7,858 nucleotides of DNA from Nitrospirota bacterium (GTDB lineage: Bacteria; Nitrospirota; 9FT-COMBO-42-15; HDB-SIOI813). Both the position numbers and the translations under genes were made by a program. Of the stretch, positions 1-6,195 are shown piece by piece. Position 1 is the first letter of the stretch, and every line of letters begins with the position of its first letter. The notes below the pieces were generated by a model. That model saw nothing but the letters and a program-made list of their open reading frames with translations, had not been told where the DNA came from and made no database searches. The stretch covers positions 1 through 7,858 of the forward strand of contig JAHFER010000069.1 in assembly GCA_023248365.1 (NCBI GenBank), given 5' to 3'.

Positions 1-329
1 TCAGTAATAACATTGAATAAACTGCCCTCCTCTCCCTTAAGATGAGGAGTTTGAATATCTAATGCTGTTTCATTAAGGCGCAGTTCAGGAGAAAATTGAT
101 TTGCCTGATCAAAGAGATTCCTTGCCAGGTCTTTTGCAGCAATTCTGGGAAATCCCGGCACATCATAAATATATTTTTCCGGATATAGAGCCGCAAGCTG
201 TCCTCCTGGCTCAGAGATACTGTCTATAATACAAACAGATGCATCATGCATTCCAGCCTGTAAAGCTGTGAAAAGCCCTGATGGACCAGCGCCTATAATT
301 GTAATATCTTTTATTTCTTTATCAGACAT
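1..329 (-). CDS. Ferredoxin/flavodoxin-NADP(+) reductase, TrxR-like (type 2), N-terminal part; runs off the left edge
   Basis: A flavoprotein that by family moves electrons between NADP(H) and ferredoxin or flavodoxin in the cytoplasm. Only the first 109 residues are in the window. Residues 9-18 carry the FAD-binding Rossmann fingerprint (GAGPSG at 13-18), and residues 42-61 hold the family's very conserved stretch that starts GGQLAALYPEK and continues through YDVPGFP. This pattern separates the type 2 ferredoxin reductases (YumC-like) from true thioredoxin reductases; the CxxC of the latter is not seen here, but its usual position lies beyond the edge. The ATG at 329-327 overlaps the stop of the upstream small gene by 8 bases (ATGTCTGA) and has no clear Shine-Dalgarno sequence, so translation is probably coupled. 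The family call is strong. The exact electron partner is unknown. Confidence 0.88.
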   Translation of the reverse strand, partial: MSDKEIKDITIIGAGPSGLFTALQAGMHDASVCIIDSISEPGGQLAALYPEKYIYDVPGFPRIAAKDLARNLFDQANQFSPELRLNETALDIQTPHLKGEEGSLFNVIT

Positions 330-636
330 GTTTTTTAATGGTGAAGCCCATATCATCCACAACCCCAAATTCAACATGCAGGGTGTGTCCAGCCTCATCT
401 AATTCCCTGATTTCAACATAACTGGCATTATCCTTCGGCATTATATTACCTGCAGAATCTGTAAAATAAAGATACGCAAAAATACCGCCGTGCGGTGTTT
501 CCCCATCGTAACGATAGACCCCTTCTGATTCCTGAACGATAATACATCTTCCGCCTGATGCTATAGCACTACACCCTATACACTGACAGTAAAATCCTTC
601 ATCTAAGCTCTTAATATTACATCTTGGAAAATGCAT
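322..636 (-). CDS. Small cysteine-rich hypothetical protein, 104 aa, coupled to the reductase gene
   Basis: I do not recognise a family. The protein has five cysteines, all in the first third: C6, then a C-x-C-x2-C cluster at 17, 19 and 22, and C31. This spacing could bind a metal or an iron-sulfur cluster, but that is inference. The rest (about 40-104) looks like a small beta-rich domain with no membrane segment and no signal peptide. The start was chosen at the ATG at 636 because AAGGA lies 5 bases upstream of it; the frame stays open further up to a TTG at 759, but that added stretch is arginine-rich, runs through a repeat-like non-coding sequence and has no good ribosome site. The gene overlaps the start of the ferredoxin-NADP reductase gene by 8 bases, so the two are probably translated together, hinting at a redox-related role. 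Confidence 0.6.
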   Translation of the reverse strand: MHFPRCNIKSLDEGFYCQCIGCSAIASGGRCIIVQESEGVYRYDGETPHGGIFAYLYFTDSAGNIMPKDNASYVEIRELDEAGHTLHVEFGVVDDMGFTIKKHV

Positions 637-669
637 ATCTATCCTTTTCCTGAAACTAAAAATATCAAC

Positions 670-737
670 GGGTTCACTAACGGCGTACTCCTTTGTTCGT
701 TGAGGTTCGAATCCGCAGTCCTGACGCCGCACGACCC
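670..737. repeat. Imperfect inverted repeat, GGGT-CGGCGT / ACGCCG-ACCC
   Basis: CGGCGT at 681-686 pairs with ACGCCG at 724-729, and further out GGGT at 670-673 pairs with ACCC at 734-737, with unequal unpaired spacers of 7 and 4 bases between. The 37-base loop contains GGTTCGAATCC. It may be a degenerate dispersed palindromic repeat or part of a structured leader of the small minus-strand gene that starts at 636. The pairing is short and may be chance. Confidence 0.3.
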
Positions 738-789
738 ATTGCCTTAGCCTTCGGCGCAAAGGTACCCCGCGTTTTTCTGCGTCAACTAC

Positions 790-870
790 TTACGTCATCC
801 AGCTTCTTACTATCAGCCAAATTCCCCAGATAAGAAGTACAGACACCGCAACATAAAGCAAATTTTCCAT
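790..870 (-). CDS. Possible 26-residue single-span membrane peptide
   Basis: The frame starts at ATG 870-868 and stops at TAA 792-790. The peptide is a short acidic/polar N-terminus (MENLLY), then a hydrophobic run of about 15-17 residues with two tryptophans (VAVSVLLIWGIWLIV), then RSWMT with one arginine: the layout of a single transmembrane span. A purine-poor TAGGGT lies just upstream, so the ribosome site is weak. It vaguely resembles the short CcmD-type or other single-span accessory peptides, but I cannot assign it. It could equally be a chance frame in an intergenic region. It would lie upstream of, and on the same strand as, the cysteine-rich protein and reductase genes. Confidence 0.25.
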   Translation of the reverse strand: MENLLYVAVSVLLIWGIWLIVRSWMT

Positions 871-940
871 TTTTACCCTATCAATGTTTTCTGAAATATG
901 TTAATATTCAAGGCATTCTTGGACATAACCTTAATTTTAA

Positions 941-960
941 TAAGGAGATGCAGTTCCTTA
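941..960 (+). promoter_or_regulatory. Shine-Dalgarno hairpin and eight-codon leader ahead of the kinase gene
   Basis: The only good Shine-Dalgarno sequence upstream of the kinase, AAGGAG at 942-947, is 27 bases from its ATG (975). It lies inside a perfect 6-bp inverted repeat, TAAGGA at 941-946 and TCCTTA at 955-960. An eight-codon frame, ATG at 948 to TAA at 972-974, sits in the same frame as the kinase and stops directly before its start codon. The hairpin could hide the ribosome site, or bring it closer to the start by shortening the spacing. The function is inferred. Confidence 0.4.
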
Positions 961-974
961 TTTACCTTATATAA

Positions 975-2897
975 ATGTTTAAGCATATCCGTTCACGATT
1001 CATTATTATCTTATTTGTAACAGGCTTGTTACCACTCATCGTTGGAACTGCCGTATATATTACCACATCAAGGCATGAGATGGTAGAGGAAACACAACAT
1101 TCCCTGTTGCAGGAGTTGTCTCATGTCACATTCGCCATAGAAACGATATTCCTTAAGGCTCAGACAAACCTTCTCCTTACCTCAGAGAATCCAGCATTCT
1201 CACTCTATTTTACAGACCCAAAGAGACGGAATGAATGGAAGTATGAACAGGTAAAGGCTCTGCGGCAATTACAATTACTCTTTCCTGAGGCAATCAGTGT
1301 AAGTTCGTTCATTGATACCTCAGGGAGAGATATATCCAAAGTCGTTATAAAACAGATCGCCCCTGATGATAAACTTTCATCATTAGAGAGCAAGATGCCC
1401 TTTTTCGTACCAGGACTTTCTCAGCCTCCGGGAGGTGTCTATCAGGGAGACCCCTACATCAATCCTGAGACACATTTATGGGTTATTCCATTTGTAGCGC
1501 CTGTCCATGCAAACGGGCAGATTATGGGGTTGATATACTTTGATGTTGACCTTGAATATTTCGCGCGCAAGTTAAAGGGAAATATTTCATACAATAACCA
1601 TGCATTCCTTTTAGAAAGAGAAGGGAAAATACTTGCCCAAACCATTATATCCATCGGAGAAACCCAGGGGCTGCCCAATGTCTCTGACCTTGACCAGTCC
1701 CCCTTCTTCAAAAATATAATGAAGGACGTTCTTGCAGGAAAGAACGATATCAGAAGATTTACTACCAGCAGGGGAGGGCGTAATTACTTAGTCTCTTTTC
1801 AACCTATCCCGTCAACCCTATGGAGTGTTATGGTTATAACACATTTGTCCAGGAGTTTTCTGGATATTATTCCATTAGGTCAATTCTTCCCAATATTCGT
1901 AATAACCTTTATAGTCATAATTATCCTTGCAATTATAATGGGGAGAAGGATATCGGACCCTGTAAAAGAGTTAGTTGCAGGTACACAGATTATAGCTAAG
2001 GGTGATTTTACCTATAGAATCAAGACAAAGCTGACTGACGAGCTGGGAGACCTGGCAAAATCATTTAACAGGATGGCAGAATATCTTCAAAAGACTTACA
2101 ACGATATTAAGTCTACAAATGCACAGTTAACACAGTCAGCAAAATTAGCCGCAGTGGGAGAATTGGCAGCAGGAGTGGCCCATGAACTTAACCAGCCGCT
2201 AATGGTTATAAGGGGCTATTCCCAGGAGCTCTTAGAGGGTGAATCAATTCCCGAATGGATAAAAAAGGATATTAAACTAATAGAGAATCAGACCACGAGA
2301 ATGATGAGGATTATAGACCACCTTCGCACTTTTGCAAGACAGTCATCAGGCGCTTTTGAACAGGTTGACGTAAATGCAGTGGTGCTTGATTCATTCACCC
2401 TGGTAACCCAGCAGTTGAAAAACCATAACATAGAAATACTAAGCCAGATTGATGAAGACGTGCCAAAGATATGGGGTGACCACAACAGACTCGAACAGGT
2501 ATTTCTAAACTTAATGACAAACGCACGGGATGCAATGGAAGAGAAAGGGGGTGGCACGCTTACCGTTACAACTCACACCATCTATAATAACGAAGCAGAA
2601 AGAAAGAGCATTCCTGCAGGGGTAATGATATTATTCAATGATACCGGCGCCGGTATACCAGACGATATTATGGATAAGATATTTGACCCGTTTTTTACAA
2701 CTAAAGAGGTTGGCAAGGGAACAGGACTCGGCCTCTCCATAAGCTATTCCATAGTAAAGGAACACGGAGGTACCATAAGTGTGGAAAGCAAGATAGGATT
2801 AGGGACAAAGTTCATTATAGATCTGCCTGTTGAAAGAAGAAAGTCACCCAGATCAAAAGAAAGAAAAACCGACGCAAACACGATTTCGGCAATTTAA
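975..2897 (+). CDS. Membrane sensor histidine kinase: Cache-type sensor, HAMP, HisKA, HATPase (NtrB-like core), 640 aa
   Basis: It senses a signal outside the cytoplasmic membrane and passes phosphate to a response regulator. Order of parts: a first membrane span at about 8-30; a large extracytoplasmic region at 31-295 with dCache-like features (strand pattern around 108-125, 165-195 and 208-222); a second span at about 301-322; HAMP at about 322-375; a HisKA dimerisation helix with the phosphate-accepting His403 in AHELNQPL; and an ATPase domain with an N-box (N512, N516), G1 box NDTGAGIP (D556), F box DPFFTT and G2 box GKGTGLGL (580-587). All catalytic residues seem present, so it should be active. 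The basic, unconserved tail after about 620 is extra. The start is the only ATG after an in-frame stop at 972-974, and it gives a proper membrane anchor. Its partner is the receiver gene 15 bases downstream. The ligand is unknown. Confidence 0.92.
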   Translation: MFKHIRSRFIIILFVTGLLPLIVGTAVYITTSRHEMVEETQHSLLQELSHVTFAIETIFLKAQTNLLLTSENPAFSLYFTDPKRRNEWKYEQVKALRQLQLLFPEAISVSSFIDTSGRDISKVVIKQIAPDDKLSSLESKMPFFVPGLSQPPGGVYQGDPYINPETHLWVIPFVAPVHANGQIMGLIYFDVDLEYFARKLKGNISYNNHAFLLEREGKILAQTIISIGETQGLPNVSDLDQSPFFKNIMKDVLAGKNDIRRFTTSRGGRNYLVSFQPIPSTLWSVMVITHLSRSFLDIIPLGQFFPIFVITFIVIIILAIIMGRRISDPVKELVAGTQIIAKGDFTYRIKTKLTDELGDLAKSFNRMAEYLQKTYNDIKSTNAQLTQSAKLAAVGELAAGVAHELNQPLMVIRGYSQELLEGESIPEWIKKDIKLIENQTTRMMRIIDHLRTFARQSSGAFEQVDVNAVVLDSFTLVTQQLKNHNIEILSQIDEDVPKIWGDHNRLEQVFLNLMTNARDAMEEKGGGTLTVTTHTIYNNEAERKSIPAGVMILFNDTGAGIPDDIMDKIFDPFFTTKEVGKGTGLGLSISYSIVKEHGGTISVESKIGLGTKFIIDLPVERRKSPRSKERKTDANTISAI

Positions 2898-2912
2898 CAT
2901 AAGGAGATTTTT

Positions 2913-3482
2913 ATGGGGAGTGAAAATATTCTTGTTGTTGATGATGATGAGGATATACTGAATTTAATAGAGCGGCATCTTGGCAATAAGGGGTATGAAG
3001 TTATAACAGCCTATGATGGAGAACAGGCATTAATTCTTCTTGATAAGATTAACTTCGACCTTGTAATCACAGACCTCAAGATGCCCAAGGTTGATGGAAT
3101 GGAGGTATTAAGAAAGGTCAAAGAAAAGGACCCGAATATAGAAGTAGTAATTCTAACAGGGCATGGGACTATGGACAGTGTCATAGAGGCATTGAGAGAT
3201 GGCGGGGCCTTTGATTATCTTCATAAGCCACTGTACAATATAAAACAACTGAGTTTTGTAACTAAAAAGGCACTTGAAAGAAAACGTCTAAGATTTGAAA
3301 ACCAGCAATTACTTGATACATTAAAAGAAACCAATAAAAGGTTGTCTGAGAAAGTCTCAAGGGTCACCAGGGATCTAAGCGGCATAATAACCATAGCAGG
3401 CTCATCCTCAGACAACGAATTGAAGCAAACGCTGGTACCGGCACTTGAGGCATTGATTGAGGTATTAAAGGTAGAAGAATGA
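2913..3482 (+). CDS. Response-regulator receiver protein without DNA-binding output domain, 189 aa
   Basis: The probable phosphate acceptor of the kinase encoded directly upstream. Residues 5-115 form a receiver domain with the acidic pocket (D10-D12), phosphorylated Asp54 in VITDLKMP, the switch Thr82 in LTGHG and Lys105 in HKP. This sequence style is that of the NtrC/AtoC family, but the sigma-54 AAA+ and helix-turn-helix domains of that family are missing. After the receiver comes a charged, heptad-like helix (about 115-155, probably coiled coil) and a short hydrophobic tail ending at 189. The gene has a strong ribosome site, AAGGAG at 2901-2906, six bases before the ATG, and is 15 bases after the kinase stop, so the two form an operon. 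It may act by protein contact, as a phosphate relay, or through dimerisation. There is no sign of a frameshift at its end. Confidence 0.9.
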   Translation: MGSENILVVDDDEDILNLIERHLGNKGYEVITAYDGEQALILLDKINFDLVITDLKMPKVDGMEVLRKVKEKDPNIEVVILTGHGTMDSVIEALRDGGAFDYLHKPLYNIKQLSFVTKKALERKRLRFENQQLLDTLKETNKRLSEKVSRVTRDLSGIITIAGSSSDNELKQTLVPALEALIEVLKVEE

Positions 3483-3491
3483 GACCGTTAT

Positions 3492-3548
3492 ACGTGTCCG
3501 TTGTCCGTGTCCGTAACAAACTTGTACGGACACGAGTAACAGACACGT
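3492..3548. terminator. Nested inverted repeat between convergent genes, probable bidirectional terminator
   Basis: Inner stem: CGTGTCCGT at 3506-3514 pairs perfectly with ACGGACACG at 3526-3534 and may extend by ACA/TGT into a four-base loop. Outer stem: ACGTGTC at 3492-3498 pairs with GACACGT at 3542-3548. The whole structure lies in the 75-base gap between the receiver gene and the convergent ahcY. Position argues for a shared terminator. There is no clear run of T on either side, so it is not a textbook intrinsic terminator, and a dispersed palindromic repeat is the alternative. Confidence 0.6.
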
Positions 3549-3557
3549 TAACCGGAT

Positions 3558-4814
3558 TTACGTTCCCATCTCCCAGGAGGCAAGATATTCCTTCTGCTCT
3601 TTGGTAAGCTTATCAATTTTGATACCCATAGCATTCAATTTCAGCCTGGCTATCTCTTTATCTATATTTTCAGGAACAGAATAGACAGTATTCTCAAGGC
3701 TCTTGGCATTCTCTACCATATATTCTGCTGAAAGTGCCTGATTGGCAAAACTCATATCCATAACACTTGAAGGATGACCTTCTGCAGCGGCAAGATTAAT
3801 AAGTATCCCCTCTCCGAGCAGATTAATACGTCTTCCGTCTTTCATTGTGTATTCTTCTACAAAGTCCCTCATAACCCTTCTCTTCTTGCTCAATTTTTTT
3901 AAGGCAGGAATATCTATCTCAACATTGAAGTGTCCTGAATTGCAAATTATTGCGCCGTCTTTCATCGCACTAAAATGTTCCTCACGCACAACACTTACAT
4001 CACCTGTAACAGTAATAAAGAAGTCCCCAACCTTTGATGCCTGTGACATAGGCATCACACGGAAGCCATCCATGACTGCTTCAAGTGCCTTGAGCGGATT
4101 AATCTCTGTGATAACAATGTCCGCACCCAATCCTTTGGCCCTCATAGCAACTCCCCTGCCGCACCATCCATAACCGCAGATAACAACTACAGTACCGGCT
4201 ATCAGCCTGTTGGTGGCTCTGAGTATGCCATCTATAGTGCTCTGGCCTGTTCCATATCTGTTATCGAACAAATGTTTTGTCAATGCATCATTTACCGCAA
4301 CGATAGGGTACATAAGCACACCATCTGCAGCCATACTTTTCAGACGTATCACACCTGTTGTTGTCTCCTCTGTTCCTCCAATGATATTGGAAAGCAGATG
4401 TTTTTTCTTTGTGTGTAAGATTGAAACGAGGTCAGCCCCGTCATCCATAGTAATATTAGGATTGAGGTCGAGGGTAGCGTTTATGTGTTTGTAATATGTC
4501 TCATTATCCTCGCCCTTGATTGCATATACAGGTATCTCAGAATGTTTTACAAGTGAAGAAGCAACATCGTCCTGCGTGCTCAAAGGATTTGATGCACATA
4601 GTACAACATCGGCGCCTCCCTCTTTAAGCGCCTGAACAAGACAGGCAGTTTCTGTAGTCACATGAAGACAGGCCGCCACCTTAAAACCCTTTAGCGGCTT
4701 TTCCTTCTTAAATCGTTCCCTGATAAGCCTCAATACAGGCATGTTCTGCTCAGCCCAGTCTATACGAAGTTTTCCCTTATCAGCAAGGTTAATATCTTTT
4801 ACATCAAAATCCAT
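3558..4814 (-). CDS. ahcY: Adenosylhomocysteinase (S-adenosyl-L-homocysteine hydrolase), 418 aa
   Basis: This cytoplasmic NAD-dependent enzyme splits S-adenosylhomocysteine into adenosine and homocysteine, relieving product inhibition of methyltransferases. Visible family residues: His51 in LHVTTETA, the DDGAD loop at 124-128, GGTEETTTGV at 146-155, Lys180 and Asp184-Asn185 in TKHLFDN, the NAD-binding GYGWCGRG at 214-221 with Glu237 after it, NSGHF at 292-296 (His295), and AAAEGHPSSVMD in the C-terminal part. It lacks the tail ending in YRY of the long eukaryotic type and ends WEMGT, as in the shorter bacterial and archaeal forms. AAGGAG at 4820-4825 lies 5 bases before the ATG and settles the start. 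It follows metK by 55 bases on the same strand, which makes a methyl-cycle operon likely. The assignment is very secure. Confidence 0.97.
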   Translation of the reverse strand: MDFDVKDINLADKGKLRIDWAEQNMPVLRLIRERFKKEKPLKGFKVAACLHVTTETACLVQALKEGGADVVLCASNPLSTQDDVASSLVKHSEIPVYAIKGEDNETYYKHINATLDLNPNITMDDGADLVSILHTKKKHLLSNIIGGTEETTTGVIRLKSMAADGVLMYPIVAVNDALTKHLFDNRYGTGQSTIDGILRATNRLIAGTVVVICGYGWCGRGVAMRAKGLGADIVITEINPLKALEAVMDGFRVMPMSQASKVGDFFITVTGDVSVVREEHFSAMKDGAIICNSGHFNVEIDIPALKKLSKKRRVMRDFVEEYTMKDGRRINLLGEGILINLAAAEGHPSSVMDMSFANQALSAEYMVENAKSLENTVYSVPENIDKEIARLKLNAMGIKIDKLTKEQKEYLASWEMGT

Positions 4815-4842
4815 TAATTCTCCTTCTATATTATTCTTTTAT

Positions 4843-4865
4843 CTGCTCACTGCTTACTGCTTACT
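4843..4865. repeat. Three tandem 7-base units between metK and ahcY
   Basis: On the plus strand the units are CTGCTCA, CTGCTTA and CTGCTTA, followed by CT, so the period is exactly seven bases. They fill much of the 55-base gap between the metK stop and the ahcY ribosome site and do not touch either. Heptamer runs of this kind are prone to copy-number change. No role can be read from the sequence. Confidence 0.7.
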
Positions 4866-4869
4866 ATAT

Positions 4870-6021
4870 TTACAGCCCTGCTGCCTTTCTCAATGCCTCT
4901 GCCATATCAGTCTTTTCCCAAGTAAACTCAGGCTCGGTTCTGCCAAAGTGCCCGTAAGCAGCTGTCTTCTTGTATATAGGCCTTCTTAACTTGAGATGAT
5001 CTATAAGCCCCTTAGGAGTCAATGGAAAGAACTCCCTGACAAGTTTTACAATCTTTTCCTGGGATATCTTTCTTGTACCAAAGGAATCCACGAGGATGGA
5101 AACAGGGTCTGGCACGCCAATGGCATATGCAAGCTGAACTTCACACTTCTCAGAGATACCGGATGCCACTATATTCTTGGCAATATATCTTGCCATATAG
5201 GATGCAGAGCGGTCTACCTTGGATGGGTCCTTCCCTGAAAATGCCCCTCCACCATGGCTTCCAACGCCGCCATAAGTATCAACTATAATCTTTCTGCCTG
5301 TAAGCCCGGTATCACCCTGCGGACCACCTATAACAAATCTTCCTGTAGGATTAATATGGTATGTAATAGTTTCCTCATCTAACAGATGTGGAGGAATTAC
5401 AGGTTTAATAACCTTCTCAATCATGTCCTCACGTATTTCTTTAAGGGTTATATCCGGACTGTGCTGAGTGGATATCACTATCGTTGAAACTTTATGCGGT
5501 TTACCATCTACATAATCAACAGTAACCTGTGATTTCCCGTCAGGCCTGAGATATGGGAGTATATCCTTCTTTCTTACCTCAGACAGACGCCTTGTAAGTT
5601 TATGCGCAAGCATAATAGGCATGGGCATTAATTCCTCGGTCTCATTAGTAGCATAACCAAACATTAGCCCCTGGTCACCGGCGCCGCCAACATCAACTCC
5701 CATGGAAATATCAGGAGACTGAGAGTGGATTGAGGTCAGGACTGCACAGGTTTCGTAGTCAAAACCATATTTGGCCCTTGTATACCCAACCTCTTTTATT
5801 GTCTCTCTTACTATCTCAGGTATCTCTACATAAGTAGTGGTTGTGACCTCACCAGCGACAAATGCAAGTCCTGTAGTTACAAGTGTCTCAACGGCCACAC
5901 GGCACATTGGATCAGTCGCAATAATTGCATCAAGAATAGAATCTGATATCTGATCAGCGATCTTGTCAGGATGCCCTTCTGTAACTGACTCTGAAGTAAA
6001 TTGAAAGTTTACTCTTCCCAT
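4870..6021 (-). CDS. metK: S-adenosylmethionine synthetase, 383 aa
   Basis: This cytoplasmic enzyme makes S-adenosylmethionine from ATP and methionine, releasing phosphate and pyrophosphate. The three-domain MAT fold is complete: SVTEGHPDKIADQISD at 12-27 (His17, Asp19), the signature GAGDQG at 113-118 followed by LMFGYA, the ATP/phosphate region around GGPQGDTGLTGRK at 232-244, and the second signature HGGGAFSGKDP at 256-266. Its length is normal for bacterial MetK. The ATG at 6021-6019 follows a run of six G at 6028-6033 (minus strand), which serves as the ribosome site with a six-base spacer; it is preceded by seven A, an unusual A7G6 pair of homopolymers. The gene leads the metK-ahcY pair. 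No SAM riboswitch core can be found upstream, but an AT-rich palindrome overlaps its possible promoter. Confidence 0.97.
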   Translation of the reverse strand: MGRVNFQFTSESVTEGHPDKIADQISDSILDAIIATDPMCRVAVETLVTTGLAFVAGEVTTTTYVEIPEIVRETIKEVGYTRAKYGFDYETCAVLTSIHSQSPDISMGVDVGGAGDQGLMFGYATNETEELMPMPIMLAHKLTRRLSEVRKKDILPYLRPDGKSQVTVDYVDGKPHKVSTIVISTQHSPDITLKEIREDMIEKVIKPVIPPHLLDEETITYHINPTGRFVIGGPQGDTGLTGRKIIVDTYGGVGSHGGGAFSGKDPSKVDRSASYMARYIAKNIVASGISEKCEVQLAYAIGVPDPVSILVDSFGTRKISQEKIVKLVREFFPLTPKGLIDHLKLRRPIYKKTAAYGHFGRTEPEFTWEKTDMAEALRKAAGL

Positions 6022-6043
6022 CTATTACCCCCCTTTTTTTAAA

Positions 6044-6070
6044 TGTTTAAACTGTTCAAACTAATCAAAC
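6044..6070. repeat. Three adjacent 9-base imperfect direct repeats upstream of metK
   Basis: TGTTTAAAC, TGTTCAAAC and TAATCAAAC follow each other without a gap on the plus strand; all end in AAAC. On the minus strand this reads as GTTTGA-like boxes every nine bases, inside what would be the metK leader or promoter-proximal DNA. It may be a protein-binding site or only low-complexity AT-rich DNA. Confidence 0.35.
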
Positions 6071-6076
6071 CATAGT

Positions 6077-6116
6077 TATGATATATCTTTATTTAAAACC
6101 ATAAATATATATCATA
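6077..6116. promoter_or_regulatory. AT-rich palindrome, 16-bp arms, between metK and the small RNA promoter
   Basis: TATGATATATCTTTAT at 6077-6092 and ATAAATATATATCATA at 6101-6116 are inverted copies with one mismatch in 16, separated by 8 bases. The right arm contains the possible -10 box of the minus-strand metK promoter. A palindrome of this size in a divergent promoter region is a plausible operator for a dimeric regulator; in RNA it would make a long AU hairpin in a metK leader. Which one applies cannot be told from the sequence. Confidence 0.5.
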
Positions 6117-6135
6117 GATAACCATCCAATAGCAA
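6106..6135 (-). promoter_or_regulatory. Possible sigma-70 promoter of metK-ahcY
   Basis: On the minus strand TTGCTA (6135-6130) is followed after 18 bases by TATATA (6111-6106), with TGA directly before the -10 as in an extended -10 promoter. This would start transcription near 6099 and leave a leader of nearly 80 bases before the metK ATG. The match is moderate, and AT-rich DNA gives many such hits. Confidence 0.35.
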
Positions 6136-6159
6136 GAAAAAATATAATTCCTTAACTCC

Positions 6160-6188
6160 TTGACATCAATATTTCACAGGGATATATT
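6160..6188 (+). promoter_or_regulatory. Near-consensus sigma-70 promoter of the candidate small RNA
   Basis: TTGACA at 6160-6165 (perfect -35), a spacer of exactly 17 bases, then TATATT at 6183-6188 (five of six -10 bases). It points away from metK and toward the structured element that starts about 25 bases further on, with a predicted start of transcription near 6195. No gene of ordinary size on the plus strand follows, which supports an RNA product. Confidence 0.7.
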
Positions 6189-6195
6189 AAAAACA

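Larger units (their letters stand above)
637..974. other. Mostly non-coding region between divergent transcription units
   Basis: This stretch of 338 bases separates the minus-strand reductase pair from the plus-strand kinase operon, so promoters for both directions should lie here. I see only weak candidates: on the plus strand a TGTTAATAT extended -10-like box at 899-907 without a good -35. The stretch also holds a possible 26-codon membrane peptide (790-870, minus), an imperfect inverted repeat (670-737) and a Shine-Dalgarno hairpin (941-960), each listed separately. The part at 690-790 is richer in GC than its surroundings and contains the T-arm-like string GGTTCGAATCC, but no tRNA can be folded from it on either strand. 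Confidence 0.5.

Noticed and set aside
700..730. T-arm-like string GGTTCGAATCC, suggesting a tRNA gene
   Set aside because: A full tRNA cannot be built on either strand: the T stem has a mismatch, and no matching 5' acceptor arm, D arm or anticodon arm lies at the right distance. A tRNA remnant or attachment scar cannot be excluded but has no support.
637..759. Upstream extension of the small cysteine-rich protein to a TTG start at 759
   Set aside because: The extension lacks a ribosome site, is arginine-rich and runs through the inverted-repeat region; the ATG at 636 has AAGGA at proper spacing.
741..772. T-box-like GGTACC..CGCG string before the kinase
   Set aside because: The T-box core needs GGTGGTACCGCG in a terminator/antiterminator context ahead of an amino-acid gene; here two extra bases break the core and the downstream gene is a sensor kinase.
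3847..4494. Plus-strand reading frames opposite ahcY
   Set aside because: They are antisense shadows of a clearly conserved enzyme gene and have no ribosome sites or recognisable domains.
4996..5288. Plus-strand reading frames opposite metK
   Set aside because: They overlap each other and lie wholly inside metK, whose protein sequence is strongly conserved.
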